A stretch of 64,000 nt of DNA from the NCBI GenBank assembly GCA_027490995.1, contig JAIXWY010000011.1:1240001-1304000 (forward strand), given 5' to 3'. The notes under the pieces were generated by a model. The model saw only the letters and a program-made list of their open reading frames with translations. It did no database searches and was not told the DNA's origin. The position numbers and the translations under genes were made by a program. Shown here in pieces: positions 48,452-58,293 of this stretch (its first letter is position 1; each line of letters starts with the position of its first letter). This DNA comes from Opitutaceae bacterium (lineage in GTDB: Bacteria > Verrucomicrobiota > Verrucomicrobiia > Opitutales > Opitutaceae).

Positions 48452-49543
48452 GTGCCTCCCCTATCCACCGATCTTTTCGATTTCTCGCTGCCCGACGAGC
48501 TCATCGCCCAGACCCCTGCCGCGCGCCGAGACGCGTCGCGACTGCTGGTGGTCGACCGAGCCTCGCGATCGTTGTCCCATCGGACCTTCTCGGACCTGCC
48601 AACGTTGCTCCGGGAGGGCGATGCACTTTTCCGCAACAACGCGGCAGTCCTACCGGCGCGGCTTTCCGCGACCCGCGCCTCGGGCGGAAAGGTGGAGTGC
48701 CTGCTGCTCCGTCCTACCAACGAACCAGACGTCTGGTGGTGCCTGCTCCGTCCGGGCAAACGCCTTCCGGTAGGGACGCGATTCGGCCAAAGCGACCAGT
48801 TCGAAGCGGAGGTCCTAGAGAAGGATGCGGACGGAGCGGCGCGGGTGGTGTTCCGGGTTGCCGGACAACGCTCCGTGATCGCCCTCGCCAATGACGTGGG
48901 CGACGTGCCACTTCCCCCTTACATTACCCGGAACGACCCCGCCGCGGCACGCCCAGCGGACCTCGCCCGTTACCAAACAGTCTACGCGCGCACTGATCGG
49001 CAGGTCGCCGTGGCGGCGCCAACGGCCGGGCTGCACTTCACCCCGGAGTTACTGGAGCAGCTCACCACTCTGGGAGTCGTGACGCATGAGGTGACGCTCC
49101 ACGTGGGGCTGGGGACCTTCAAACCGATCTCCACGGAGAAGGTCGAAGACCACTCCATTCACCGCGAGGTCTACGAGGTACCCTTTTCAACGCAACAGGC
49201 GCTCTTCGATTGCCGACCGCCGCGCTCACGCCGCATCGCCGTCGGCACCACCAGCGTCCGGGCGATGGAGGCGTTCCTGCGCGAGCACGGCGCACCACGC
49301 CAAGACGGGCAGTCGCATCTTGGAGAGGCGTCCCTTTACCTGTTTCCACCGGCAACCTTTCGAGGGGTGGACGGCCTGATCACCAATTTCCACCAGCCGC
49401 GCTCTACCCTGCTCTGCCTCGTCTCGAGTTTTCTCACACCCGGATCCGAAGATGGCATCGCGTGGTTGAAGGAAATCTACGCGGAGGCCATCGCTGCCCG
49501 CTACCGATTCTTTAGCTACGGCGACGCGATGCTCATCCTATAG
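48452..49543 (+). CDS. queA: S-adenosylmethionine:tRNA ribosyltransferase-isomerase
   Basis: A 363-residue enzyme that adds the ribosyl part of SAM to preQ1-tRNA to form epoxyqueuosine. FDFSLPDELIAQTPA, FRNNAAVLPARL, VAAPTAGLHFTPELL, LHVGLGTFKPI, IAVGTTSVRAMEAF and TNFHQPRSTLLCLVSSF are diagnostic. The start is a GTG at 48452. No other queuosine gene is in the window. Confidence 0.97.
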   Translation: MPPLSTDLFDFSLPDELIAQTPAARRDASRLLVVDRASRSLSHRTFSDLPTLLREGDALFRNNAAVLPARLSATRASGGKVECLLLRPTNEPDVWWCLLRPGKRLPVGTRFGQSDQFEAEVLEKDADGAARVVFRVAGQRSVIALANDVGDVPLPPYITRNDPAAARPADLARYQTVYARTDRQVAVAAPTAGLHFTPELLEQLTTLGVVTHEVTLHVGLGTFKPISTEKVEDHSIHREVYEVPFSTQQALFDCRPPRSRRIAVGTTSVRAMEAFLREHGAPRQDGQSHLGEASLYLFPPATFRGVDGLITNFHQPRSTLLCLVSSFLTPGSEDGIAWLKEIYAEAIAARYRFFSYGDAMLIL

Positions 49544-49602
49544 GTCGCGTCAGCGTTTGCCATTCGGCCGCGGGTGGCATTTGCTTTGAAGCAAACCCGC
49601 TC

Positions 49603-49965
49603 ATGAACGCCGACGCCCTTCAAACCCTGATCGACGACGCTTCGGCCGACTTCGCACTGGGCGAAAACGAGTCGGCGCTCGCCAAACTTCAGCACGCCGT
49701 GTCGGCGGCCCCGGAATCCTTTGAAGCGTGGCACGCGCTCGCCGAGGTGCACTTTTCCCAGCGCCACCTTGACGATGCCCTCGTCGCCGCAGACCACGCG
49801 CACCGCCTCCGGCCGGCGGACCTGTTTATCAACACGACCCTGTCGCGCATTTGGATGGAGCGCGGGGACAAGACTCGAGCCGAGCACTTCGGGGCACAGG
49901 CGCGGATGCTAAGTTGGAAGGAAGAGCTCGCCCAACCGGCGGACCAGGAGCCGCCGTTGCGTTGA
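49603..49965 (+). CDS. Small TPR-repeat protein
   Basis: A 120-residue soluble protein made almost wholly of three helix-turn-helix TPR units (ALGENESALAKLQHAV, AWHALAEVHFSQRHLDDAL, LSRIWMERGDKTRAEHF). TPRs bind other proteins; no partner is evident. It is two bases from the GNAT gene, suggesting co-translation, and ends with a disordered Pro-rich tail. Confidence 0.8.
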   Translation: MNADALQTLIDDASADFALGENESALAKLQHAVSAAPESFEAWHALAEVHFSQRHLDDALVAADHAHRLRPADLFINTTLSRIWMERGDKTRAEHFGAQARMLSWKEELAQPADQEPPLR

Positions 49966-49967
49966 CC

Positions 49968-50561
49968 ATGAGTGCACTGGCTTCCGACGCGCGCACCCCC
50001 GAGGGAGCGAAGTTCGGGAGCTGCCTCAGCCCGGATTTGCCGGAGCCTAGGCTCATTTCCTTCGGTGGCGCTGAGCACCTCCTGCGCCCACTGAGCCTCT
50101 CGGATGCGGATCGGCTGATCGCATTTTTCCAATCGCATAACGAGGAGACCGTACGACTTCGCTACGGCTACTTCTTCCGCGAGATGACACCGTCACGCGC
50201 GCGGGATCTGGTGGGCGTAGATCAGCGCAAGGATCTCGCTCTGGGAATTTTTTCGACCCGAGCCGACGGCACCGAAGAGATTGATGCCATCGGGAGGTAC
50301 TTTCTTTTGGAGGACGGGAAGGCTGCGGAAATGGCCTTCATCGTCAGGGAGTCCAAGCGCCGCCTCGGCATGGCCCAAACACTTCTGCACGTGCTGAAGG
50401 ACAACGCCCGGAAGCGGGGACTGAACGAGCTCGTCGCCCAGGTGCAGCGCGAAAACCACGGCATGATCGCACTTTTCCGGCTGGCCGGGGCTTCTGTTCG
50501 GAGCGTACTCGGGGCCGATGCCGTCGACATCCGTCTGCCCCTCCATCCCACCACCCCCTAA
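49968..50561 (+). CDS. GNAT-family acetyltransferase-like protein
   Basis: A 197-residue protein, taken from ATG 49968 because the upstream frame lies inside the TPR gene. The GNAT fold shows AEMAFIVRESKRRLGMAQTL (motif A; the pyrophosphate loop is R-x-x-x-x-L-G-M rather than the classic Q/RxxGxG/A) and ELVAQVQRENHGMIALFRLAG (motif B). It resembles the C-terminal acetyltransferase part of protein acetyltransferases of the Pat type. Substrate unknown. Confidence 0.78.
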   Translation: MSALASDARTPEGAKFGSCLSPDLPEPRLISFGGAEHLLRPLSLSDADRLIAFFQSHNEETVRLRYGYFFREMTPSRARDLVGVDQRKDLALGIFSTRADGTEEIDAIGRYFLLEDGKAAEMAFIVRESKRRLGMAQTLLHVLKDNARKRGLNELVAQVQRENHGMIALFRLAGASVRSVLGADAVDIRLPLHPTTP

Positions 50562-50632
50562 AAAGCTAGAGTCGGCGAGAGAGCGGAAAGTCGTGGACAT
50601 CCCCGACCCGCCCGCTTTTTGCTAGTGTCATC

Positions 50633-50875
50633 ATGTCTTCTCCCGCCGAAAAGAAGTCCGTTTCCCCGGTCTCCCTCGTGGTGGACGCGGTCCTCGTGCT
50701 CGGGTTCTTCGCGCTGATGTTCGTGCTGCTCAAGTCGCACGTACCCTCGAACGACAAGTCGATGATCGCCCTCTGGGCCGCACTTTCGGCGGCCTGCATG
50801 AGCGGCGTCTTCTGGCTCGCGCTGCAAATGTTTCGGGCGGTCCTCGATTTTCAGCGCCGCGGCCGCCGCGACTGA
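50633..50875 (+). CDS. Small two-helix membrane protein
   Basis: An 80-residue protein with a polar N-terminus, two hydrophobic segments (about 15-33 and 46-66) and an Arg-rich C-terminal end (RRGRRD) that should remain cytoplasmic. No family is recognised. It lies 42 bases before the MntR-like gene on the same strand. A TAGTGT hexamer four bases before the ATG may be a -10 box, without a good -35. Confidence 0.65.
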   Translation: MSSPAEKKSVSPVSLVVDAVLVLGFFALMFVLLKSHVPSNDKSMIALWAALSAACMSGVFWLALQMFRAVLDFQRRGRRD

Positions 50876-50917
50876 GCGCGGTCGCCGGGCTTCGTTTCAG
50901 CCCCAGCCAGCCGCCCC

Positions 50918-51352
50918 GTGCCCGCTCCCACGTCCATCTCCAGCGGCAAGAGCCGCACGAGTGCGGCCGCTGAAGATTACCTAGAGCGCATTCGCGAGTT
51001 GATTCGCCGCAAGGGCTACGCTCGCGTCATCGACATCGCCTCGGAGCTGCAGATCTCCCAGGCCAGCGTCACCACCATGATCCAGCGCCTCGACGCCGAG
51101 GGGCTGGTCAAACATGAGAAGTACCGTGGCATGGTGCTAACCAGCGCCGGTGAGGCCGTGGCCTCGCGGATCGCTCATCGCCACGAACTCCTCACCACGT
51201 TTCTGCGCCAACTCGGTCTCCCCGAGGCGGTCATCTCTCATGACGTCGAGGGTCTTGAGCATCACGTGAGCGGAGAAACCTTCCGCGCGATCGAACGGCT
51301 CTCCCGCTATTTGCAGGAAAATCCAGAGGTCGCCAGCCGTCTCCGCGGGTAA
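50918..51352 (+). CDS. mntR: DtxR-family manganese-responsive regulator (MntR-like)
   Basis: A 144-residue metal-dependent repressor starting at GTG. The winged helix (about 20-80) reads EDYLERIRELIRRKGYARV, DIASELQISQASVTTMIQRL and KYRGMVLTSAG, close to Bacillus MntR. All six MntR metal ligands can be matched: Asp20, Glu23, His89 in HRHELL, and Glu111, Glu114, His115 in DVEGLEHH. Binding of Mn2+ should promote operator binding and repress Mn uptake genes; no transporter gene is next to it. There is no SH3-like domain, as in MntR. Confidence 0.88.
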   Translation: MPAPTSISSGKSRTSAAAEDYLERIRELIRRKGYARVIDIASELQISQASVTTMIQRLDAEGLVKHEKYRGMVLTSAGEAVASRIAHRHELLTTFLRQLGLPEAVISHDVEGLEHHVSGETFRAIERLSRYLQENPEVASRLRG

Positions 51353-51406
51353 CGCCTCAGCCACCCTTCCGAAGGACGCTTTCCCGCGCCCCCCGTGCCC
51401 GAGACG

Positions 51407-52246
51407 TCACGCGGACGGCTGGGCTCGGCGCTTTACGATCCGCGAACCCGCGAAAATCGCGATCTCGTACAGGATGTAGAGGGGTGCTGCGAACATGGTC
51501 TGCGTGAAGGGGTCCGGCGTCGGAGTCACAATCGCCGCGATCACAAAAATCCCAATCAACGCATGCTTGCGGTAGCGCCGCAGCGACGCGACTTCCAGCA
51601 GCCCAAGGTAAACCGCGATTACGATCAGGAGCGGAAACTCAAACGAAGCGCCCACCCCCAAGACCAACCAGGTCAATAGACTGTAGTAAGCTCCTGGTGT
51701 CCAGCGTAATGCGAAACCGAAGAGCTGGTTAAGCTCGATCGAAACGCGGATGGTACTGGGGACTAGCAGGAAAAAACTGAACGCTGAGCCGAGCAAAAAC
51801 AGCACCACCGCGGAGGTGCAGACGGGCACGATCAGGCGCAATTCCCTCGGCGTGAGCGCCGGGGCCACGAACTGGCCGAAAAAAAACAGAATCGCGGGAG
51901 CTGCAACCAGGAGCCCGCCGATGGTGCACATCTGAATCACCACCGAGAATCCCTCCATGATCGAGGTGGTACCCAACTCAACCCCCAACTGGCCGTACTC
52001 CTTGGCGACCGATTCCAGCGGCCAGAGCAGCAAGTGATTGAACTCCTTCAGGAAGTAACCGACCAGAGCGGCGGCGATGACAAAGGCGATTGCGCTCTTG
52101 ACCAGAGTCCAGCGCAGTTCCTCCAGATGCTCGAAGAAGCCCATCGGCTTTTCTCGGGGGTCAGGAGACTCCGAGTCGGCGGAGGGGCTGTGAGGAGAAT
52201 GCGAATCTTGAATGCTCACCGTGAGGACAACGAGACCACGGAGCAT
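51407..52246 (-). CDS. tatC: Sec-independent protein translocase subunit TatC
   Basis: A 279-residue inner-membrane protein with six helices. EKPMGFFEHLEELRWTLVKS is the conserved N-terminal receptor motif, VAPALTPREL the loop motif, and FEFPLLIVIAVYLGL and ITPTPD-like VTPTPDPFTQ the later signatures. TatC binds the twin-arginine signal; the heparinase-like protein at 4095-6188 is a probable client. The start is uncertain: ATG 52246 (with a weak CAAAAT -10 box five bases upstream), GTG 52219, or the ATG before GFFEHL. tatA and tatB are not here. Confidence 0.93.
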   Translation of the reverse strand: MLRGLVVLTVSIQDSHSPHSPSADSESPDPREKPMGFFEHLEELRWTLVKSAIAFVIAAALVGYFLKEFNHLLLWPLESVAKEYGQLGVELGTTSIMEGFSVVIQMCTIGGLLVAAPAILFFFGQFVAPALTPRELRLIVPVCTSAVVLFLLGSAFSFFLLVPSTIRVSIELNQLFGFALRWTPGAYYSLLTWLVLGVGASFEFPLLIVIAVYLGLLEVASLRRYRKHALIGIFVIAAIVTPTPDPFTQTMFAAPLYILYEIAIFAGSRIVKRRAQPSA

Positions 52247-52317
52247 GGGAGATTTTGCTCCGAAAGCTAGCTTTAGTCGTGCCCTCGACCGGGCAGGGGC
52301 CGGTCGCCCCTGCACCG

Positions 52318-52345
52318 TTGACAGGCCCCCGCCGCGCGGTATTGG
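52318..52345 (+). promoter_or_regulatory. Candidate promoter of ppdK
   Basis: TTGACA at 52318-52323, a 16-base spacer and TATTGG at 52340-52345, giving a leader of about 50 bases before the ATG at 52404. The gap is shared with the divergent tatC gene. Confidence 0.4.
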
Positions 52346-52403
52346 CTGACTGCCTTCGCGTCAGCACTCCGCTGTCCACTGCAACCCGGATCCTCCTCTC
52401 TTT

Positions 52404-55202
52404 ATGGCCGCCAAATCCAAAGCGAAACCCACCGCCCCGAAGGGCAAAAAAGCCACTGCCAAGTCCGCGCGTTCCGCCGCCAAGGCCCCCCGTTACGTTT
52501 ATACGTGGGGCGCCGGCAAGGCCGACGGTGACGGCACCATGAAAAATCTGCTCGGCGGCAAGGGCGCCAATCTCGCGGAGATGACGCGAATCGGTCTGCC
52601 GGTTCCTCCGGGTTTCACGGTCACGACCGAAGTGTGCACCTACTACTACGCCAACAAGCGCACCTACCCAGCCGCGCTGCAGGCGCAGATGGAGGCGGGC
52701 GTCGCCAACATGGAGCGCATCATGGGCACGAAGTTCGGTGCCACCAGCGGGACGCCGCTCCTCCTCGCCGTCCGTTCCGGAGCGCGCGATTCCATGCCGG
52801 GCATGATGGACACGATCCTCAACCTCGGTCTCAACGACGAGTCCGTGCTCGCGCTGGAAAAGAGCACCAACAACCCGCGCTTTGCCTGGGACTGCTACCG
52901 CCGCTTCATCCAGATGTACGGCGACGTGGTGCTCGGTGTGCAGAAGCGTGAAGGCGAGGACCACGAGCCATTCGAGACCGTGATCGAAGCCTTCAAGCAT
53001 GAGCGCTACCATGCCGACATCGAGGACTCCAAGCTCACCGCCGACGATCAGAAGGAACTGGTCAAGCGCTTCAAGGCCCTCGTCCGCGAGCGCACGGGCA
53101 AGGTTTTCCCGAACAATCCCTGGGACCAGCTACGCGGCGCTGCCGGCGCCGTGTTCGGTTCGTGGATGAACGACCGCGCGATCGTGTATCGTCGCAAGTA
53201 CAACATTCCCTCCGAGTGGGGTACCGCCGTCAATGTCCAGGCCATGGTCTTCGGCAACACCGGTGAAACCTCCGGTTCCGGTGTGGCCTTCACCCGTAAT
53301 CCGGCCAACGGCACGAACGAGTTCTACGGCGAGTTCCTCGTCAACGCCCAAGGCGAAGATGTCGTCGCTGGCGTGCGCACGCCAGAACCCGTCATCAACC
53401 TGAAGTCGGTCATGCCGAAGTCCTACGCGGAGCTGCTCAAGGTCCGCGCGATCCTCGAGAAGCATTTCAAGGACGTTCAGGACGTGGAGTTCACGATCCA
53501 AGACGGCAAGCTGTTCATGCTCCAGACGCGCAACGGCAAGCGCACCGCCGCTGCCGCGCTCAAGTTCTCCATCGACATGGTGAAGGAGAAGCTCATCGAC
53601 TGGAAAACCGCGATCCTGCGCAATCCGGCCGACCAGCTAGAGCAGCTCCTCGCACCGATCTTCGATCTCAACGAGGTCCGCAAGGCCACCGCCATCGCGA
53701 CCGGCCTGCCCGCAGGTCCGGGCGCCGCAACCGGCAAGATCTATTTCAACGCTGACCGCGCCGTCGCCGCCGCCGAACGTGGCGAGAAGGTGCTGCTGGT
53801 CCGCGTTGAAACGTCGCCGGAGGATCTTCGCGGCATGATTGCCGCCGAGGGTATCCTCACCGCGCGCGGCGGCGTCTCCTCCCACGCTGCGCTCGTCGCC
53901 CGTCAGATGGGCAAGGTCTGCGTGTGCGGCGCCGCTGCCGTCGTCATCGATTACGAGCGCAAGACTGCCACCATCGCCGGAAAGACGTTTTCCGAGGGCG
54001 ACTTCCTCTCCATCGACGGTACGTCCGGCACCGTCTACGCGGGCCAGATTAAGACCGCTCCGTCCGAGATCATCGCTGGTCTGCTCAACGGCGACCAAGC
54101 CGCGCGGAACACGGAGAAGTTCAAGCAGTACGCCCAGCTGATGAAGTGGTGCTCGCAGGCCACCCGCCTCCACGTGCGCACCAATGCGGACAACCCGGAG
54201 CAGACGCGCAACGCGATCGCCTTCGGCGCCACCGGCATCGGCCTCACCCGCACCGAGCACATGTTCTTCGAGGGCGATCGTATCGACGCGATGCGCGAAA
54301 TGATCCTCGCGGACTCCCTTGAGGCCCGCAAGGTCGCCCTCGCCAAACTGCTGCCTTACCAGCGCAGCGACTTCCTCGGGATCTTCAAGGAACTCAAGGG
54401 ATTCCCGGCCACCATCCGTTTCCTCGATCCCCCGCTGCACGAGTTCCTGCCCCACACGAAGGAGCAGCAGATGGACCTCGCTCGCAAACTGGGCATCTCC
54501 GTCGACAAGATCATGCACCGCGTGCACGAGTTGCATGAGTTCAACCCGATGCTCGGCTTCCGCGGCTGCCGCCTCGGAATCAAGTATCCGGAAATCACCG
54601 AAATGCAGGCGCGCGCCGTGTTCGAGGCCGCCGCCGAGGCCCAGAAGGCCGGCGTGAAGGCGAAGCCCGAGATCATGATCCCGCTCGTCGGTTTCCGAAA
54701 GGAACTGGATCTGCAGGTCGAACTCGTCCATGCCACCGCCAAAGCGGTCCAGGCCGAGCGCAAGGTGAAGCTCTCTTACTCGGTCGGCACCATGATCGAG
54801 GTCCCGCGCGGCGCGCTGACCGCCGACGAGATCGCCCACACGGCCGAGTTCTTCAGCTTCGGCACGAACGACCTCACGCAAACCTGCCTCGGCATGTCGC
54901 GCGATGACTCCGGTTCGTTCCTCGGTGCCTATCAGGAAGCCGAGATCTTCAAGAAGAACCCGTTCGCCTCGATCGACCAGACGGGCGTTGGCCAGCTGAT
55001 GCGCATCGCGATCGAGAAGGGCCGCCAGTCCCGCCCCGACATCAAGCTCGGGATCTGCGGAGAACACGGTGGCGATCCGGATTCGGTGAAGTTCTGCCAC
55101 AAGCTCGGCCTCACCTACGTCTCCTGCTCGCCATTCCGCGTCCCCGTCGCCCGCTTGGCCGCGGCACAGGCCGCAGTCGCTGAAGGCCTGAAGAAGGCCT
55201 AA
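52404..55202 (+). CDS. ppdK: Pyruvate, phosphate dikinase
   Basis: A 932-residue enzyme interconverting pyruvate, ATP and phosphate with phosphoenolpyruvate, AMP and pyrophosphate, for gluconeogenesis or PPi-linked glycolysis. After a basic tail of about 30 residues, the ATP-grasp domain starts ([35 protein letters not shown]). The swivelling domain contains [16 protein letters not shown] with the phosphorylated His494, and the PEP-binding barrel has [28 protein letters not shown] and [10 protein letters not shown]. The Lys/Ala-rich N-terminal extension (8 Lys and 2 Arg in 30) is not part of the enzyme fold. A strong terminator follows. Confidence 0.98.
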   Translation: MAAKSKAKPTAPKGKKATAKSARSAAKAPRYVYTWGAGKADGDGTMKNLLGGKGANLAEMTRIGLPVPPGFTVTTEVCTYYYANKRTYPAALQAQMEAGVANMERIMGTKFGATSGTPLLLAVRSGARDSMPGMMDTILNLGLNDESVLALEKSTNNPRFAWDCYRRFIQMYGDVVLGVQKREGEDHEPFETVIEAFKHERYHADIEDSKLTADDQKELVKRFKALVRERTGKVFPNNPWDQLRGAAGAVFGSWMNDRAIVYRRKYNIPSEWGTAVNVQAMVFGNTGETSGSGVAFTRNPANGTNEFYGEFLVNAQGEDVVAGVRTPEPVINLKSVMPKSYAELLKVRAILEKHFKDVQDVEFTIQDGKLFMLQTRNGKRTAAAALKFSIDMVKEKLIDWKTAILRNPADQLEQLLAPIFDLNEVRKATAIATGLPAGPGAATGKIYFNADRAVAAAERGEKVLLVRVETSPEDLRGMIAAEGILTARGGVSSHAALVARQMGKVCVCGAAAVVIDYERKTATIAGKTFSEGDFLSIDGTSGTVYAGQIKTAPSEIIAGLLNGDQAARNTEKFKQYAQLMKWCSQATRLHVRTNADNPEQTRNAIAFGATGIGLTRTEHMFFEGDRIDAMREMILADSLEARKVALAKLLPYQRSDFLGIFKELKGFPATIRFLDPPLHEFLPHTKEQQMDLARKLGISVDKIMHRVHELHEFNPMLGFRGCRLGIKYPEITEMQARAVFEAAAEAQKAGVKAKPEIMIPLVGFRKELDLQVELVHATAKAVQAERKVKLSYSVGTMIEVPRGALTADEIAHTAEFFSFGTNDLTQTCLGMSRDDSGSFLGAYQEAEIFKKNPFASIDQTGVGQLMRIAIEKGRQSRPDIKLGICGEHGGDPDSVKFCHKLGLTYVSCSPFRVPVARLAAAQAAVAEGLKKA

Positions 55203-55225
55203 GCGAGTCAGCACCTCGTTTCTTC

Positions 55226-55267
55226 ACGGGCCCCGTCCGCTTGCCGGACGGGGCCCGTTTCGTTTTT
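55226..55267 (+). terminator. Intrinsic terminator of ppdK
   Basis: Perfect 14-base arms (55226-55239 and 55245-55258) with a five-base loop, followed by TTCGTTTTT. It begins 24 bases after the stop. Confidence 0.85.
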
Positions 55268-55369
55268 CACCCGGGGTCTTTCCCCTGCTTTGATCGATTG
55301 CGCCTCAGCGTAACGAAAGGCGACCGATAAGGCGCTTCAGCCGGCGAAGAGCCTTTTCTCGCCGGTCCC

Positions 55370-55801
55370 ATGGTTCCTACCCTGCTCATTGTCGACGACT
55401 CCCGCACCGTGCGCACGCTCGCCCGGCAGGCCTGTCTCGCTCAAGGTTGGCACCTTCTGGAGGCCGTCGACGTCCCGCAGGGTCTAAAGTCAGCGGAGCG
55501 CGTGCCGGTGGACTTGATCCTCCTGGACACGACCTTGCGCGGACTGGAGGTCACCGACGCTCTTCGCATCTTCCGGGAGCAGGAGAGCACGAGATCGATT
55601 CCCATCGTACTCCTCGCTCCTTCCTTGGGCCAAGGTGCGGTTTCTCCCGCAGCGCGCGCACACGCTCTGGGGATTCTAGCGAAGCCATTCTCTCGCTCCG
55701 ATCTCGATCGTACGCTGCGCCACTGGCTGATGCGCACCGATCCCTCCGCAGCCGCGCCAGCGGCCTACTCCCCCACCCCGGCACCAAGCGGGTCAACCTA
55801 G
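55370..55801 (+). CDS. Single-domain response regulator
   Basis: A 143-residue receiver-only protein. TLLIVDDSRTVRTLARQ holds the acidic pair, LILLDTTLRGLEV the phospho-acceptor Asp, VLLAPS the switch residue position (Ala-Pro rather than Thr/Ser-Ala), and LAKPFSRSD the conserved Lys. A Pro/Ala-rich tail follows without an output domain, so it probably acts CheY-like through protein contact. It has no adjacent kinase on its own transcript. Confidence 0.85.
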   Translation: MVPTLLIVDDSRTVRTLARQACLAQGWHLLEAVDVPQGLKSAERVPVDLILLDTTLRGLEVTDALRIFREQESTRSIPIVLLAPSLGQGAVSPAARAHALGILAKPFSRSDLDRTLRHWLMRTDPSAAAPAAYSPTPAPSGST

Positions 55802-56053
55802 CTCAGACTCAGATAAGCCTTGCCGGGACGCGCGGAGAGCGGAATCGCACGGAGGAGAGACGGCACCGACGCCCTCGGAAGGCGGGCTTTGTTGATCAAG
55901 GGTTTAACCATGGCGAAGGCGTGCGCGACTGCGCAAGAGTCGCCCCCGGTTCTCCACCCCATGCGGTCTGCACTCCAGAACCCCGCAAGTGAGCCGATAC
56001 CCTTCTCGGTTGCACCGTCGTCCCTCCGTATCACCGAAGGGAACACGCGTCCC

Positions 56054-56575
56054 ATGTCTTTAAGCACCCACTCGCTTTTTGGCCAACGTAACTGGTCAGC
56101 AAGCGTCCTCTGGATCGGCCTCTTTCCCATCACCGCTGCTGGCGCCATGGGTCAATCCTTCGCCGACTCCGGGCTAGGTGGAGGACGTTCGGGCTACGCG
56201 AGGCCCTCGCGACCGTATCTGGCCGTGATCCTCGCGCCGCCGCTTCGGTTCGCACCGGCGGCATCCGCTCCGGCAGATCTCCCACGCCTTCCCTCATTGG
56301 AGCCAATCGTGCGAGCAGCGACACCGGATCTGGCCGCCCCCCCTCAACCGGACGAGCCGGCCGCCGCCAGCGCAACGGACTCCGCCGCCTCAAGACCGAC
56401 TCCAGCAGACGAAGTGCCCGTGGCTGATCCCGAGCGCATGCCCGCGCCCGTCAGGATTCTACGGGATCCCACTCCGCTGGAGCTGCGAGCGGTCGATTTC
56501 CTTCCCTACTTCGTGTTTCCAGGTTCCTCCGATCCAGGCGTGCCCCCTAGCTCAGCCACCTACCGCCAGCGATGA
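56054..56575 (+). CDS. Exported Pro/Ala-rich protein of unknown function
   Basis: A 173-residue protein with a signal-type N-terminus (SASVLWIGLFPITAAGAMGQS). The rest is low-complexity, rich in Pro, Ala and Ser, with a conserved-looking C-terminal segment PVRILRDPTPLELRAVDFLPYFVFP. The frame runs further upstream, but ATG 56054 places the signal peptide at the N-terminus. Its stop overlaps the TPR gene start (ATGA). A GspC-like or envelope-linker role is possible but unsupported. The 252 bases before it (55802-56053) hold nothing recognisable. Confidence 0.6.
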   Translation: MSLSTHSLFGQRNWSASVLWIGLFPITAAGAMGQSFADSGLGGGRSGYARPSRPYLAVILAPPLRFAPAASAPADLPRLPSLEPIVRAATPDLAAPPQPDEPAAASATDSAASRPTPADEVPVADPERMPAPVRILRDPTPLELRAVDFLPYFVFPGSSDPGVPPSSATYRQR

Positions 56576-57828
56576 GACGTCGACTGTTCGCCCTTCTTCT
56601 CATCGGCTGCGCCCTGCCAACGGCACGAGCCGAGTCAGGGCCAGAGTCCACCTCACCCGTGGCACCAGCCGAAACAAGCTCGCCTCATCCGCACGCGCCC
56701 CTGCCAGCGTCCGGCGAGGATGAGGAGAGCCTGATGCGCATTGCGGAGACCAAGATCGCGGCAGGTGACTACGCCACGGCCGAGATTGCCCTTCGGCAGT
56801 TGCTGGCCGCTCCGCCCAATCCCGGGCGCGATCATCGCACCCTCCTCGGCCTGGCCCGTCTGCATCGCTTGCGCAAAGAAGGCGCCCGAGCGGCAGCCAT
56901 CTATGAGAAACTGCTGCGCGATTCGCCTCAGCACCCGTCTAATCCGGCGATCTATCTGGAACTCGCCCGTACCCTCCGCAGCTTGGGCGCCTACGACCTC
57001 GCCATCGGTCGCTTCTACAGCGTCATCAACGCGACCCTCAATCTTCCCTCGGTGGATCCCTCCGACTACCGACAACTTGCGCGGACGGCGCAGTTCGAGC
57101 TCGCCGAGACGCACCTGATCGCCGGGCACTACGATGAAGCATCCAAGCTCTTCGAACGCCTGGTGACCCTGGATCTCGTACCGGAGGATCGAAATCTCGC
57201 CCGGCTGCAGGGAGCACGAGCGCACGCCGCCGCCGGCAGAACCACCGCTGCGGTGGGGATTCTCGCACCCTCTCTCGCGCCCGAAGCCGGAATTCCAGCC
57301 TCGCCCGAGGCTCTGTATCTCCAATCCACGCTTCTGCTGCAGTTGGACCGCACGGAGGAAGCGCTGGCCCTCGCGCAACGCCTTTTGGCCTCGGAGCACG
57401 AGCGCCGACTCGATCAGCCGGAACGCTGGCAGGAATGGCAGCGTCGCACCGGGAATCAGCTAGCCAATGAGTTCTACGAACGAGGCGATGCCGGGGCGGC
57501 GCTGAAGATTTATCAGACCCTCGCCGCGTTGGATCCACGTCCGGAATGGAGACTGCCCCTCGTCTACCAGATCGGTCTCTGTTTTGAGCGGCTCGCCGCG
57601 TTGGAGTCTGCGGTCATCGCCTATCGAGAGGTGGTCGCGGCCGGAGGGTCGACCACGTCTCCGGCCGGACCGCTTGCGGACCTCGTTCGCATGGCCGCAT
57701 GGAGAATCCGGCACCTCGATTGGCAGGTGCGGACCACCCGCGAGTGGCAACAACTCATTCAGCCCGAGATCGAGTCGACCTCCGCAAAGGAAATCTCCGG
57801 TGCCGCCGTCACCGCCCCCGCATCGTGA
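56572..57828 (+). CDS. Exported TPR-repeat protein
   Basis: A 418-residue protein with a signal peptide (RRRLFALLLIGCALPTARA) and at least eight helical TPR-like units: IAAGDYATAEIALRQLL, HRLRKEGARAAAIYEKLL, LGAYDLAIGRFYSV, ETHLIAGHYDEASKLFERLV and FYERGDAGAALKIYQTLA. Such proteins scaffold envelope complexes or bind peptides. It is coupled to the genes on both sides by four-base overlaps, so the four-gene set 56054-59751 looks like one unit. Confidence 0.82.
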   Translation: MRRRLFALLLIGCALPTARAESGPESTSPVAPAETSSPHPHAPLPASGEDEESLMRIAETKIAAGDYATAEIALRQLLAAPPNPGRDHRTLLGLARLHRLRKEGARAAAIYEKLLRDSPQHPSNPAIYLELARTLRSLGAYDLAIGRFYSVINATLNLPSVDPSDYRQLARTAQFELAETHLIAGHYDEASKLFERLVTLDLVPEDRNLARLQGARAHAAAGRTTAAVGILAPSLAPEAGIPASPEALYLQSTLLLQLDRTEEALALAQRLLASEHERRLDQPERWQEWQRRTGNQLANEFYERGDAGAALKIYQTLAALDPRPEWRLPLVYQIGLCFERLAALESAVIAYREVVAAGGSTTSPAGPLADLVRMAAWRIRHLDWQVRTTREWQQLIQPEIESTSAKEISGAAVTAPAS

Positions 57829-58265
57829 ACGAGCGTATCATCGCCCTCCGCGCGCATCTGGACCTTTGCGAGAGGGTGCAGCTGCTGCTCTCGGAAGAAC
57901 GGTCTCACTGGGAAGGCAACGTCGACGTGCGTTCGGACACCGCCACCCTCACCGAGCAGCGCAGGTTACTCCTGGTTGAGCTCCAAAGCAGCCTGGAACG
58001 ACTCCGCCGTTCCGAGGCCCCGATGGTGCACCCCGATCCAAACCTACGGGCGGAATGTTCACGGCTCGTCTCGGCCGCCCGGGACGCCACGCTCGCAGTG
58101 CTCCAGCAACAGAGCGAAGTCGAGACCCTGATGCTGAACCAAAGCCTGCGTCGTCCAAAGATAGATACTGCATCCACTTTCCCAACCACGGCAGCGGCTG
58201 CACGCGTCTATTTTCACGCTTCGAGCCCAATTTCAGAGAAACCCTTTGATTCCCGCGCTACTTGA
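57825..58265 (+). CDS. Small helical protein of unknown function
   Basis: A 146-residue soluble protein starting at GTG inside the TPR gene stop. Two long amphipathic helices (ERIIALRAHLDLCERVQLLL; LTEQRRLLLVELQSSLERLR) and a third helical run (ARDATLAVLQQQSEVETLML) are followed by a disordered end. The layout recalls FlgN-like chaperones, but no flagellar gene is near and I would not assign the function. It ends 28 bases before the kinase gene. Confidence 0.6.
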   Translation: MNERIIALRAHLDLCERVQLLLSEERSHWEGNVDVRSDTATLTEQRRLLLVELQSSLERLRRSEAPMVHPDPNLRAECSRLVSAARDATLAVLQQQSEVETLMLNQSLRRPKIDTASTFPTTAAAARVYFHASSPISEKPFDSRAT

Positions 58266-58293
58266 GTTGGACTGGACGCTGTATCCGCGTCCT

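Noticed and set aside
53637-55214. A 525-codon minus-strand frame opposite ppdK
   Set aside because: Repetitive Asp/Glu/Gly/Leu antisense translation; ppdK is unambiguous.
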